NCBI GenBank assembly: GCA_015232575.1
Contig: JADFZL010000002.1
Span: 124,001-188,000, forward strand
DNA length: 64,000 nt
Source: Candidatus Rifleibacteriota bacterium
GTDB lineage: Bacteria; Muiribacteriota; Ozemobacteria; Ozemobacterales; Ozemobacteraceae
Reading direction: 5' to 3'
The translations under genes and the position numbers were made by a program. How positions within the stretch are numbered: position 1 is the stretch's first letter; each line of letters opens with the position of its first letter. Under the pieces are notes generated by a model. That model did not search any database, was not told the origin of the DNA, and saw nothing but the letters and a program-made list of their open reading frames with translations. Below are positions 9,045 through 18,027 of the stretch, piece after piece.

Positions 9045-10151
9045 CTAAGGTATTATTCTTGAAATTACCTGATTAGCAAAAGTCAGCCCGTTTTTGGAGA
9101 GCATGAAGGAATCCGAATTTCTTTCCAGGTTTCCAGCAGCAATTTCGCTTTGAATTGCCTGAAATATTTCATCAGGAATACTTCCAAACTTTTTTTCAAA
9201 ATCTTTAATTGAAAAACCCTCGCAGAGAAGGCGAAGCCTCAGGAAAATATATTCTGTGATTGAAATATTGCGGTCGATTTTTTCCTGAATGATGTTCTTT
9301 GATAATAACCATTCATGGATATCCGGCGGGTTAGAAAAACGTACGCCATTAATTGTACTTACTGCCGATGGACCGATACCGACATAATCAAGTCCATGCC
9401 AGTATTGAAGATTGTGACGACATTCCCTTCCTGTAGTACAGAAGTTGGAAATTTCATAGTGTTTAAAACCATTTTGCTTCAGCAGGTCAGAAATTTCAAA
9501 AAGCTCGCTGGCATCAATGTCATCAGTATCCGGAAACTTTCCTGCCAAATGCATTTTATGCAGTTCGGTGTTTTCTTCAATTGATAAAAAATATGCTGAA
9601 ATATGCTTGAACTGATAGTTCATGAGGCATTCTCCGAGATCATTCTTTATGCTTTTACAGCCCGGAATTCCAAGAATAACATCAATTCCGGCGTTTTCTG
9701 TAATTGAAAAAACATTTTCAAAAGCCAGTTTATTAAATTCTGAACAGGTATTTCTTCCAATTGTTTTTAATTCAGAGTTTTGAAATCTTTGAATTCCAAC
9801 GTTGATACGCAGTTTGGGAAGATGTTTTAAAATTTTCGCTGATTTTTTATCAAATGTTTCCGGGTTTGTTTCAATTGAAAATTCACTTATTGTGTGCTCT
9901 GACAATACCGGAGAAAGGATTTTCATCAGCCTGGTAAGAAACTCTGAACCAGGTGCTGTCGGATTTCCACCTCCGATAAAAATTGTAATTTCTGGTTTCA
10001 GAAAGGACTTTTTTTCTAAAAGTTCTTTTTTCAGATTTTCAAGATAGGCTTCTATCATTTCAGGTCGTGGAATGACAGAGTAAAAAGCACAATAGTTGCA
10101 CTTATTTAAACAGAATGGTACATGGATATAAAGTCCTTCAGCAGAGGGCAT
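9045..10151 (-). CDS. hemW: HemW-like radical SAM protein
   Basis: A protein of 368 residues beginning with the family signature YIHVPFCLNKCNYCAFYS; C14, C18 and C21 form the CX3CX2C site for the radical SAM [4Fe-4S] cluster. The GGGNPT motif near residue 60 and the HNLQYWHGLDYVGIGPSA block are typical of HemW rather than of true oxygen-independent coproporphyrinogen oxidase HemN. HemW is thought to act as a heme chaperone. It starts 5 bases after the upstream secreted-protein gene, so it is probably the last gene of that transcript. The 195-base gap to the next gene shows no strong terminator. Confidence 0.9.
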   Translation of the reverse strand: MPSAEGLYIHVPFCLNKCNYCAFYSVIPRPEMIEAYLENLKKELLEKKSFLKPEITIFIGGGNPTAPGSEFLTRLMKILSPVLSEHTISEFSIETNPETFDKKSAKILKHLPKLRINVGIQRFQNSELKTIGRNTCSEFNKLAFENVFSITENAGIDVILGIPGCKSIKNDLGECLMNYQFKHISAYFLSIEENTELHKMHLAGKFPDTDDIDASELFEISDLLKQNGFKHYEISNFCTTGRECRHNLQYWHGLDYVGIGPSAVSTINGVRFSNPPDIHEWLLSKNIIQEKIDRNISITEYIFLRLRLLCEGFSIKDFEKKFGSIPDEIFQAIQSEIAAGNLERNSDSFMLSKNGLTFANQVISRIIP

Positions 10152-10156
10152 CTGAA

Positions 10157-11227
10157 TTAAATATCATTTATGAAACCGTCAAATGAATTGTCCATTTCAG
10201 AAGTTGTTTTGTCAGATGTTGATTTATCAGAAATTTTCTTATCGGATGATTTTTCATGTGTATTTTCAGTTTTTTTGTCGAGCTTTTTTTCGGCGGTTTT
10301 TTCAGATATTTTTTCAGGATTTCTTTCAGGAGTTATTTCAGGAATTTCGGCTTGAATTTTTTCAGGGGAGCTTTCTGCAATTTTTCCAACAGAAGCTTCT
10401 GCAGTTGCATCGGCAGGTTTTTCAGTGGATTTCTCAGGCGAAGGATCTTTAACTTTTTCATCTGTCTTCTTTTCTTCCCGTATGACTGGATTTTCAGTTT
10501 CAACATCAATGTTGCCAAAATCATCCAGACCAGCCAGCACATCTACTGTTGACGAAGAAGGTTTTGCCGAAATCAGACTTTGAATTAATTTCCCAAATCT
10601 TTTATTTATTCCAGTCTCCAGAGTTTCTGAAAAGCTTTTAATACTTATATTTGTAGGATAAAGTGCAAGAAAATTTTCAATGTAGTATTTTAATGTCCGT
10701 TTTTCGGTATCGGAAAGCTTAGAATATGATGATTCAAAGCGTTCAACAATATTAGAGTCGCGTTCTTTGTCTATACCAAGTGATAGGAGAAAGCTTGCCT
10801 GAAAAACTGAATCAAGTACAGGCGAAATATTGATAATCAGAACCTGCGGATAACCAATCAATCCAGATAGTGCCCATTTACCGAATAGAGTTTTTGATAA
10901 GGTTTTTTCAAGATAATCATTTTGAAAACGGCTTGTCAAAGTGAAAATGTTGTCAGATTCCCGCAGAAAGTTTTGAATCGAATAGTGCATTTTAAGCATT
11001 TCATTTTCTGTACCATTATTCGCTGCTGAAATAAGTGGAAGAAATGTAATGGGTGAATTCAAAAGGTCAATTATTTTTCTATCTCTTGATAATTGTGTAA
11101 GAAGTCTATTTTCATTTGTAATCAGCCACATTTGAAGGTTTTCCGTCGTATTATCTTCCTGCGCTGTTACCGGAGATAATGAATACGCCAGGATGGCAAA
11201 AAGTACAATAATAATCCTGCTATGCAT
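10157..11227 (-). CDS. Secreted protein with Glu/Lys/Pro-rich C-terminus, unknown function
   Basis: About 356 residues from the preferred ATG at 11227, which gives a clean signal peptide (MHSRIIIVLFAILAYSLSPVTAQ). An earlier in-frame ATG at 11266 would add 13 residues before it. The body to about residue 230 looks helical with no recognisable motif. The C-terminal part is low complexity, with repeated short units such as EKxxEK, EKPADA and EKSSDK, resembling a flexible periplasmic linker. It sits 45 bases after another secreted-protein gene and 5 bases before hemW. I do not recognise a family. Confidence 0.7.
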   Translation of the reverse strand: MHSRIIIVLFAILAYSLSPVTAQEDNTTENLQMWLITNENRLLTQLSRDRKIIDLLNSPITFLPLISAANNGTENEMLKMHYSIQNFLRESDNIFTLTSRFQNDYLEKTLSKTLFGKWALSGLIGYPQVLIINISPVLDSVFQASFLLSLGIDKERDSNIVERFESSYSKLSDTEKRTLKYYIENFLALYPTNISIKSFSETLETGINKRFGKLIQSLISAKPSSSTVDVLAGLDDFGNIDVETENPVIREEKKTDEKVKDPSPEKSTEKPADATAEASVGKIAESSPEKIQAEIPEITPERNPEKISEKTAEKKLDKKTENTHEKSSDKKISDKSTSDKTTSEMDNSFDGFINDI

Positions 11228-11272
11228 AATTTGAAGCACATCTCCTGAATAATTCATGTGTTGCATGTGAAA

Positions 11273-11980
11273 TTAATTATTTACTTCAACGAGTTGAAAG
11301 GATGTTTTGATAGTTTCTCGGAATTTCCATAAAGTTCGAATGATTGCTATTTCTTTATTGTTGAAAGCCAGTCCATAATCGATTGTCCAGTCGCCTGAAG
11401 TGAAGGTCCCCTTTTTGCCATCATATCTCATGGTACCTTTAACCTGAATTTTCCTTTTCGAAGCCTTTTCCTGGGGAAGAACTACATTTGCGCGAATTCC
11501 CATTGTGAAGTCGTCTGTCTTTTCATCATACTGAACTAATGAAAGTTCCCAGATCAAAAGAACTTTTTCCCCAAAAATTTCAATTTCTTTCTCGATTTTT
11601 TTTGTTTCGTTTTTCTTCCATGATGCTTCAGGAAAATAAAGAAAAAACGGCTGCTGCTCTTTATCAAGACAGAAATCATGAACTGGCTTCATCGTCTGAC
11701 TTGTAAGACGCCGCGTCCGGAAATTGCTTCCCTTTATGTCCAGCAGGTAGACGCCATCTTTTTTTGCAACAACAGTTACATTAATATTATCAGTTGCAGT
11801 AGCAACAGATTTTAGGGTGTTTTCATTAAAATACATTTCACGCCTGCATTCAGAGGTTATCTGATACTTGAAAACCTGTCCGGGAATAAGATCAAGTTTC
11901 AGGTCTATTGCCTCTGCAATGTAAGACATGAAAATAAGAATAATAACCGCTATCGAACGATAAAACTGATTAATCGACAT
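11273..11980 (-). CDS. Secreted beta-rich protein, unknown function
   Basis: A protein of 235 residues with a signal peptide (hydrophobic IAVIILIFMSYIAEA, cleavage near residue 25). The mature part alternates short polar and hydrophobic segments typical of beta structure, including LDLIPGQVFKYQI near its start and GTMRYDGKKGTFTSGDWTIDYG towards the end. No cysteine pairs or catalytic motif are evident. It lies 13 bases downstream of rng on the same strand, with the EK-rich secreted protein after it, so all three may be co-transcribed. The pattern recalls uncharacterised periplasmic proteins whose sequence opens with a lipid- or peptide-binding-like beta sheet; the function is not known. Confidence 0.7.
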   Translation of the reverse strand: MSINQFYRSIAVIILIFMSYIAEAIDLKLDLIPGQVFKYQITSECRREMYFNENTLKSVATATDNINVTVVAKKDGVYLLDIKGSNFRTRRLTSQTMKPVHDFCLDKEQQPFFLYFPEASWKKNETKKIEKEIEIFGEKVLLIWELSLVQYDEKTDDFTMGIRANVVLPQEKASKRKIQVKGTMRYDGKKGTFTSGDWTIDYGLAFNNKEIAIIRTLWKFRETIKTSFQLVEVNN

Positions 11981-11993
11981 TTATTCTCTCAGT

Positions 11994-13487
11994 TTAAGAT
12001 AACTTTTTTTCGATATCCTGAGATAAAACTGGCTCAACCTTAAAAGTGTCAAACATATATTCCGGATTCGCTTTAGCAAACAACTTTCTTTTAACGCGCT
12101 TTTCAAGTTCTGAAAGATGCCAGTTGTTGTTGGCGGTGAAAAAATCAATTACGTTGTGGTGCGCTGTAATAGACAGAGAATCGCATTCAAAAGATCTGGC
12201 ATCATTGATCACCTGTGTTCTTATTTTATTAGCAACGGAGATCGTTGAAAAAACATATCCATTTCCGCTGCAGCATGGGCAGGGAGTTTTAAGAATCTCG
12301 ACAAGAGACTGCGATGTTCGTTTCCTTGTCATCTGAATAAGACCCAGTTCGGACATTTCAATGATATTCGGGCGATTTCTGTCTCCCTTGAAACATTCTC
12401 TGAGGGTTTTATACACTGTTTGTCTGTGTTTCGGGTCTTCCATGTCAATAAAATCAATAACGATCATTCCGGCAAGATTACGAAGTCTGATCTGCCTGGC
12501 AATTTCTTTTGCTGCTTCAAGATTAACTCTGGTTACGGTTTCTTCCAGACCGACTCCGCCACTGAATTTTCCGCTGTTGACATCAATTGCAACAAGAGCT
12601 TCGGTTCTTTCGATTACAATTGATCCGCCAGATGGAAGCGATACCTTTGGTCTGAGCGCATTTTGAATTTCTTCCTCAATTCCAAATTCTTCGAAAATCG
12701 GAATCTGTGATTGAAAAAGTTCAAACGATGCACGCTGCAAGGGTGACAGGAAGTCTCCGAATTCAAGAATATTCTTGTACTCATCAGGAGAATCGATGAT
12801 AAATTTATCAATATCGTCAGTGAAGAAATCTCTCGCCATTTTGAGCGGAAGAGAAATATCGCGATGTATCATGCTTCTCAGCGGTGCGGTTTTAATTTTC
12901 TTTTCAATTTTGTTCCAGAATTTCAGCAGAACTTTCAGATCTGACGCAATTTCCTTTTCGTCAAGGCCTTCTGCAGCTGTTCTGAAAATCAGTCCGACAT
13001 CTTTTGGAAGAATTTTTCTTCCGATTTGTCTGAGACGCTCGCGTTCGGTTTCAGAAGATATTCTTTTAGAGACATGTATCTGTTCTACAGTAGGCGTAAG
13101 AACCAGGTATCGACCCGGCAGCGAAAGAAACATTGTACATCTTGGACCTTTTGGCGGTACAGGTTCTTTGAGAATCTGTATGACGACCTCCTGGTCAACT
13201 TTCAGGACATTCTGAATCTGGCTTTTGAAAATGTCTTTAAAATCATCGTCTTCACTGGAAAACGTTTCTACGCCTGTAAGAGGCAGAAAAGCATCTTTCT
13301 GAAGACCGATGTCAATAAATGCAGCTTGAGTTCCGGGAACGACGTTTGCTACACGTCCTTTGAAAATGGAGCCCACTATTTTTTCAGAGGCCTGTATTTC
13401 AAAAAAAAGTTCGTTTAGCTGGTCATTAAGAATGATTGCTGCACGAGTTTCATAAGGACCGCAATTAATTATAATTTTCTTAGACAA
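11994..13487 (-). CDS. rng: Ribonuclease E/G family endoribonuclease
   Basis: A protein of 497 residues, close to RNase G length and without the long RNase E tail. The N-terminal S1-like RNA-binding segment contains GSIFKGRVANVVPGTQAAFIDIG in shortened form (about 40-63). The DNase-I-like catalytic core has the two metal aspartates in AIDVNSG and MIVIDFIDM, and the zinc-link motif PCPCCSGNG lies near residue 405. The enzyme cleaves single-stranded AU-rich RNA and processes rRNA and mRNA. It follows the TIGR03960 and DUF2344 genes, a conserved bacterial neighbourhood for RNase E/G. Confidence 0.93.
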   Translation of the reverse strand: MSKKIIINCGPYETRAAIILNDQLNELFFEIQASEKIVGSIFKGRVANVVPGTQAAFIDIGLQKDAFLPLTGVETFSSEDDDFKDIFKSQIQNVLKVDQEVVIQILKEPVPPKGPRCTMFLSLPGRYLVLTPTVEQIHVSKRISSETERERLRQIGRKILPKDVGLIFRTAAEGLDEKEIASDLKVLLKFWNKIEKKIKTAPLRSMIHRDISLPLKMARDFFTDDIDKFIIDSPDEYKNILEFGDFLSPLQRASFELFQSQIPIFEEFGIEEEIQNALRPKVSLPSGGSIVIERTEALVAIDVNSGKFSGGVGLEETVTRVNLEAAKEIARQIRLRNLAGMIVIDFIDMEDPKHRQTVYKTLRECFKGDRNRPNIIEMSELGLIQMTRKRTSQSLVEILKTPCPCCSGNGYVFSTISVANKIRTQVINDARSFECDSLSITAHHNVIDFFTANNNWHLSELEKRVKRKLFAKANPEYMFDTFKVEPVLSQDIEKKLS

Positions 13488-13521
13488 TCAATACTCCTTG
13501 TAAAATTGAGAGGATCAATTA

Positions 13522-14241
13522 TTATACTAATTCCCTTTCGATTTTTGTAATGCTGAACTTTCCGTCGCCTAGATAAGCAGCAAGAGCATTAACTGTTTTT
13601 GATGGCGAAATAGATTTGCCTGCTGAATTGATCGGGCGGAAAGTGTAAATCACCTGATTATATTTTGACAAAGAAGGATTTTCAAGGGCTGAAATACTTT
13701 TTTCATTTTCATTTTCATTTGCAGTTATGGAAACCACGGAGTTGTCAGACACTGAAAAACATGAAACTGATTCAGATGGTACAAAATATTCTGGAGTACT
13801 ACCAGGGGGAAGATCAATTTTCAAATTTGGATCAGTGAAAAAGCTCAGAATCATGCGGTTTACCTCTGCTGAAGAAGAGTTGCAATAGATTCTGATAATT
13901 ACTTTGAAGTCGTTTCCATCAGGAAAGGCTTCTGAGGTAAACTTTCTTACTTTTTCAAGTGAAAAGCCTATCGGGAATTGCTTTGAAAGGGCTGATGAGA
14001 CTTCATCTTCAGGCATATCATCTGAAAGGTAGAAATCAAAAAATTCTGATTTCCCATGAAAACCAAGCGGAAGAGCGGGTCCATAACTGCATTTAATCCT
14101 TGGATGAAAACCCTGAGTGACAAGATACGGAAGTCCTGACCTTCGAATGGCTCTGATTAGAGAATTCATTGAATCAAGATGTGCCAGGTAAATTGCCGGA
14201 AAAACTTTTGAGTAGGTCATTCTGTATTTTTGTGAAGTCAT
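13522..14241 (-). CDS. DUF2344 / TIGR03936 radical-SAM-associated protein
   Basis: A protein of 239 residues with the family's opening pattern: YRMTYSKVFPAIYLAHLDSM, followed by the Arg-rich RAIRRSGLPYLVTQGFHPR. In many bacteria this domain is fused to, or directly follows, the TIGR03960 radical SAM protein; here its start overlaps that gene's stop by four bases (ATGA). No enzymatic motif is known for the family. Its steady pairing with RNase E/G suggests a role in RNA or ribosome maturation, but that is inference. The segment around residues 150-200 is Ser/Asn/Glu-rich and probably a poorly conserved loop. Confidence 0.88.
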   Translation of the reverse strand: MTSQKYRMTYSKVFPAIYLAHLDSMNSLIRAIRRSGLPYLVTQGFHPRIKCSYGPALPLGFHGKSEFFDFYLSDDMPEDEVSSALSKQFPIGFSLEKVRKFTSEAFPDGNDFKVIIRIYCNSSSAEVNRMILSFFTDPNLKIDLPPGSTPEYFVPSESVSCFSVSDNSVVSITANENENEKSISALENPSLSKYNQVIYTFRPINSAGKSISPSKTVNALAAYLGDGKFSITKIERELV

Positions 14242-15938
14242 ATATTATTTTTTCCACCCGCAAGTTCCATTGCTCGGGTATATTCATCTCTGAAATATTT
14301 TTCCGGAACGCGGAAATCTATAAAGCTCCACGGAAGCTGTTCTGAAAAATCTCGTTGTCTGATACACTTCGAAATATCAATCTGACATTCATCGAAAGCC
14401 TCACGCCATTTTTCAGGCTTAAAATGTTCGTTCCAGCCATCAAAATGGCAGCCTTTAGCGTGTGCTGCAAGAAGAAGCCGGCCAGCCTGTTCATCGCCTC
14501 TGGCTAAAACAGCTTCAATAGTGCACAGGAACTCATCTCTCCACGAAACTTTTACTCCGGTTTTTCTCAGGCGGCTGATAAGACCTTTTCTTCTGCGTTC
14601 AAGTTCTGCTCCGCTTATCTGCTCTGACCACTGAAAGGGCGTAAATGGTTTCGGAATGAACGGTGAAATGCTTATTGAAAATTCTTTCCTGAGTTTCAGT
14701 CTGCGGTTTCTGTCAACGATCTTTTCGACCAGCACCGCTATTCCATCTACGTCTTCATCTGTTTCGAATGGAAGTCCGATCATGAAATATAGTTTAACGA
14801 CTTTGAATGCGGAATCTTTTGCTATTTCAATGACGCTCAGAATCTCTTCTTCCGTGATCTTTTTTCCGATTATATCTCGAAGTCTTTGTGTGCCAGCCTC
14901 AGGTGCAAATGTGAGCCCAGATTTCTTAAGTCTGGAGGCCATCTTTATAAGATTCAGCGTTTTATCGTTCATTCGAAGAGATGGAAGGTTGAAATTCGCA
15001 TCAGGGTAGGGGAGATTTGCTTCAATAGAAGTAACAAGATCTGATAATTCAGAAAAGTCTGATGTAGAAAGGGAAACAAGCCCAAGAGCCTCATCTCCGG
15101 TATTTTTCATTATTTCCTGTGACCAATTTGCAAGGTCCGCTGCTTTTCGCTCTCTTTTTGGACGGTAATAGAAGCCCGCGTTGCAGAATCTGCAGCCTTG
15201 AATGCATCCTCTGAAGATTTCAATCGGAGAACGGTCGTGAACACTTTCAACATGAGATGCAACAGGCTTTAGCGGAGGTGGACTATTGTGAAAACCGTGA
15301 AAAACTCTCTTCCGAACGTTCTTCGGAACAGATGGTACATAAAACCCTTCAATATTTGATATTTCGTTCAAAATTGATTTTCTGTCAGCGTTGCACTTTT
15401 TTGCGTTGAGAAGTACATCACTGATTTCCAGTATTGCTTCTTCGCCATCGCCGATGAGTATTGCATCGAAAAAAGCAGCCACTGGCGCAGGATTGGATGC
15501 TGATGGGCCACCGGCTATTACAATCGGAAAAGAAGTTCGTTCTGATGCCAGAAGTGGAATTTTTCCCAGTTCCAGCATTTCAAGGACATTTGTGAAGGTC
15601 ATTTCGTAGGGCAGGGTGATTCCGAGGAGGTGAAACTGATTAAGCGGACGGTAACGTTCTAGTGAAAACAATGGAACGTCCTTACTTCGCAGCAGTCTGT
15701 TAAAATCAACCCAGGGAGAAAATACCCTTTCAACATTGATATCAGAGCGTTTGTCAAGAATCGAGTAAAGAATTTTCAGGGCTATGTTTGACATGCCCAA
15801 TTCATACAAATCTGGATAAGAAAGGCAGACATCAAGCAGCGCATCTTTTTTTTCAGCAGCCTGATTCCATTCTCCGCCAATATATCGAGAAGGTTTTTCA
15901 ACGGAAAGCAAGTCCCAGTGAGTGATTCCGTTTATCAT
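14238..15938 (-). CDS. TIGR03960-family B12-binding-domain radical SAM protein
   Basis: A protein of 566 residues. The N-terminal part resembles a cobalamin-binding Rossmann fold (SYPDLYELGMSNIALKILY, and GGPSASNPAPVAAFFDAILI). The radical SAM core has the CX3CX2C site in CIQGCRFCNAGFYYRPKRER, with later core motifs LPSLRMND, LTFAPEAGTQRLRD and KLYFMIGLPFETDED. The substrate is unknown. It is coupled on both sides, overlapping the upstream 80-residue gene and the downstream DUF2344 gene by four bases each. The order radical SAM - DUF2344 - RNase G is conserved in many phyla. Confidence 0.92.
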   Translation of the reverse strand: MINGITHWDLLSVEKPSRYIGGEWNQAAEKKDALLDVCLSYPDLYELGMSNIALKILYSILDKRSDINVERVFSPWVDFNRLLRSKDVPLFSLERYRPLNQFHLLGITLPYEMTFTNVLEMLELGKIPLLASERTSFPIVIAGGPSASNPAPVAAFFDAILIGDGEEAILEISDVLLNAKKCNADRKSILNEISNIEGFYVPSVPKNVRKRVFHGFHNSPPPLKPVASHVESVHDRSPIEIFRGCIQGCRFCNAGFYYRPKRERKAADLANWSQEIMKNTGDEALGLVSLSTSDFSELSDLVTSIEANLPYPDANFNLPSLRMNDKTLNLIKMASRLKKSGLTFAPEAGTQRLRDIIGKKITEEEILSVIEIAKDSAFKVVKLYFMIGLPFETDEDVDGIAVLVEKIVDRNRRLKLRKEFSISISPFIPKPFTPFQWSEQISGAELERRRKGLISRLRKTGVKVSWRDEFLCTIEAVLARGDEQAGRLLLAAHAKGCHFDGWNEHFKPEKWREAFDECQIDISKCIRQRDFSEQLPWSFIDFRVPEKYFRDEYTRAMELAGGKNNI

Positions 15939-16177
15939 TTCAGCAGCGGATTCTTGAATGTAAAAACAAAATCAAGATTTTTTCCCGAGAGTTCAACATC
16001 TATAGCAAGCTGTTCCTGCGGAATTTTGATTTCTGAAGATGCTTTTCGACTGAGTTCTTCAAGGAAAATATCAAGCTCAAGTTCGTTCATCTGAAGACGG
16101 TTTCCAAGAAGAAGCCTCTTAAGATCATCTGATGCGGCTGATGAAACCGGTGAAACGGGTGAATTTTCTGTTGTCAT
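15935..16177 (-). CDS. Small conserved-context protein, 80 aa, unknown
   Basis: An 80-residue protein with a Ser/Pro/Thr-rich N-terminus, then a helical stretch (DDLKRLLLGNRLQMNELELD) and a short mixed C-terminus. There is no signal peptide, membrane helix or cysteine. It is translationally coupled to the radical SAM gene by a four-base overlap and follows the TPR lipoprotein gene by 5 bases, so it is almost certainly expressed. I do not recognise a family. The tight coupling suggests an accessory role with either neighbour. Confidence 0.6.
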   Translation of the reverse strand: MTTENSPVSPVSSAASDDLKRLLLGNRLQMNELELDIFLEELSRKASSEIKIPQEQLAIDVELSGKNLDFVFTFKNPLLK

Positions 16178-16182
16178 ATTTT

Positions 16183-17250
16183 TTACGGCTCCCTGTCAGC
16201 CAGTTTCTTTTCCATCTCTGCTACACGTTTTGCAACGTATGGATTTCTCGGATTAGCACTTAAAGCCGCATTGTATGAAGAAAGAGCAGAAGCATATTCG
16301 CGGCGGGCAAGAAAGATATCGCCCATGTTTGTATAGGCATCTGTATAATCTGGAGACAGATCAAGTGCTCTTCTAAAGTGATGAAGAGCTGATGCATATA
16401 CTTTATTGCGCTGATAGGCTATTCCAAGTTGATAATGAATAAGAGGGTTTTTATCATCTATTCTTACAGCAGATTCAAATTCCTTCAACGAAGATTGTAC
16501 CTGACCGACGAGAAGGTACAACTCACCAAGATTTATCAGTACCTGCAAGTTTCCTCTGTCTTTAATCTTGTATGCCTGAAAGTGTCTGATGGCCTCATGG
16601 TAGTTTCCCTGCTGCTGATAAGTTTTAGCGAGCGCAAATCGAGCCTTAAGATGGTGTGCATCAATTTCAATGCACCTTTTCAGGAGAGCTATTCCATCTT
16701 TCTCACGATTCTGATGAAACAGGAATACACCAAGATTGTAATAGGTTTCAGCATATCTGGGATCAAGTGAAAGAGTGATGCGCCACTCGTCTATTGCGTC
16801 ATCAACGCGTCCAAGTTTGTAGTAAGCGAGACCAAGGTTATGATGAGCATCAATAAATTTGGGTTCAGCCTTCAAGGCTTTTTTCAGATAATCAATTGCA
16901 ACAAACGTTTTGCCATACTGGCCTGCGAGTGTTCCATACATGTAATCGTCTTTGACCTTTTCGGAAACATCTTTTTTAAATTTTCCGGTTCTTGGTCCAA
17001 TTGGTGGCAAAAGGTCTGTAACAGGAATATTTCTAACTTTATCAGTTATAGCAAGCTTAAAAGCTGATGATTTGGAAGAAGTATTCTTTTTCCCGGATGA
17101 ATCCTTTTTACATCCTGAAAAAAGAGTAGTACTTAATGCCAAAATCAATCCAAAACAGCAGATGCGAAATATTGAAAAAAAGCTTTTTTTGTTATTAAAA
17201 ATTCTGTAATTTCTAGTCAAGTCATGTTTCCTTGTATAAAATTTATTCAA
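16183..17250 (-). CDS. TPR-repeat lipoprotein
   Basis: Up to 355 residues with a lipobox ending at C47 (TLFSGC), so it is predicted to be a lipoprotein. From about residue 95 to the end it consists of six or more tetratricopeptide repeats, for example AHHNLGLAYYKLGRVDDAIDEW and AETYYNLGVFLFHQNREKDG in shortened form. TPR lipoproteins usually scaffold envelope or secretion complexes, but no partner is fixed by the motifs. The N-terminus before the hydrophobic segment is unusually long. A TTG at 17220, eight bases after an AAGGA site, would shorten it by ten residues and is a plausible alternative start. It heads the transcript through the radical SAM genes to rng. Confidence 0.85.
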   Translation of the reverse strand: MNKFYTRKHDLTRNYRIFNNKKSFFSIFRICCFGLILALSTTLFSGCKKDSSGKKNTSSKSSAFKLAITDKVRNIPVTDLLPPIGPRTGKFKKDVSEKVKDDYMYGTLAGQYGKTFVAIDYLKKALKAEPKFIDAHHNLGLAYYKLGRVDDAIDEWRITLSLDPRYAETYYNLGVFLFHQNREKDGIALLKRCIEIDAHHLKARFALAKTYQQQGNYHEAIRHFQAYKIKDRGNLQVLINLGELYLLVGQVQSSLKEFESAVRIDDKNPLIHYQLGIAYQRNKVYASALHHFRRALDLSPDYTDAYTNMGDIFLARREYASALSSYNAALSANPRNPYVAKRVAEMEKKLADREP

Positions 17251-17359
17251 GTGTACAATTCAATAGACACCGCAGGCCAATAAAAAAAGTATTCTATCAT
17301 ACATCTCAACTATTGCCAATACCTGACTGCATAAAATCGGGGGAAACGTTTGGGTCTGC

Positions 17360-18022
17360 TCAGTAATCAGCAATCAGGCTGATCAATTCAATTGGAGATT
17401 TGATCAGGAATTTTGCACCAGCTGCTTTTAATTCACTTTCTGAACGAAAACCCCATAATGCTCCAACAGAAATCATTTTAGCATTGGAAGCAGTGTGCAT
17501 ATCAACATCGGAATCTCCGACAAAAAAGGTTTCTGCAGGGGTTGTTCCAGTATTTTCAGCAATTAATAGTGCCTGTGTCGGATCAGGTTTTTTGGGAAAA
17601 TCTTTTCTTGCTCCAAGAACTTGTCTGAAATTCCATTTATGAAAAAACTTTCTGACATTTAATTCTGTAAAATTATGTGGCTTGTTTGACAAAATAGAAA
17701 ACATTATATTGTTCTGTTCAAGAAAATCAAGAGTTTCAGGGATTTGAGAGAATATGCAGGTTTTTATGTGCCATCTCTGAGAGTATTCTTTTTCCATGGC
17801 TTCCAATACTTTGCTGTGAAGATTTTGAGAAAATTGATTTTCTGGAATTGCTCTTCTGATAAGAGTATCCATTCCACTTCCAATCATCATTCTGCAAGCT
17901 TCTCTGGTGTGTGTGGAAAGATTGAATTGTTCCAGCACTGAATTTAAGGAATCAGTTAAGTCATCAAGGGTGTCAAGAAGTGTTCCATCTAAATCAAAGA
18001 TTATGCTTTTTATCTTACTCAT
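17360..18022 (-). CDS. HAD-family phosphatase (phosphoglycolate phosphatase-like)
   Basis: About 220 residues from the ATG at 18022, chosen because it places the HAD motif at the N-terminus (MSKIKSIIFDLDGTLLDTL; nucleophile D10, acid D12) and follows an AGGG site. A longer frame starting at 18130 would run into the upstream gene. Motif II is in SILSNKP, the conserved Lys lies in the KPDPT segment and motif III is GDSDVDM. A helical cap follows motif I, as in Gph-type phosphatases. The substrate is not certain; phosphoglycolate, pyrophosphate or sugar phosphates are all possible. It lies 5 bases after the TolB-like gene. Confidence 0.87.
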   Translation of the reverse strand: MSKIKSIIFDLDGTLLDTLDDLTDSLNSVLEQFNLSTHTREACRMMIGSGMDTLIRRAIPENQFSQNLHSKVLEAMEKEYSQRWHIKTCIFSQIPETLDFLEQNNIMFSILSNKPHNFTELNVRKFFHKWNFRQVLGARKDFPKKPDPTQALLIAENTGTTPAETFFVGDSDVDMHTASNAKMISVGALWGFRSESELKAAGAKFLIKSPIELISLIADY

Positions 18023-18027
18023 TATCC

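Noticed and set aside
10170-10552. Plus-strand frames opposite the EK-rich secreted protein
   Set aside because: Phe/Ser-rich low-complexity products are expected antisense shadows of Glu/Lys-rich codons, with no initiation signals.
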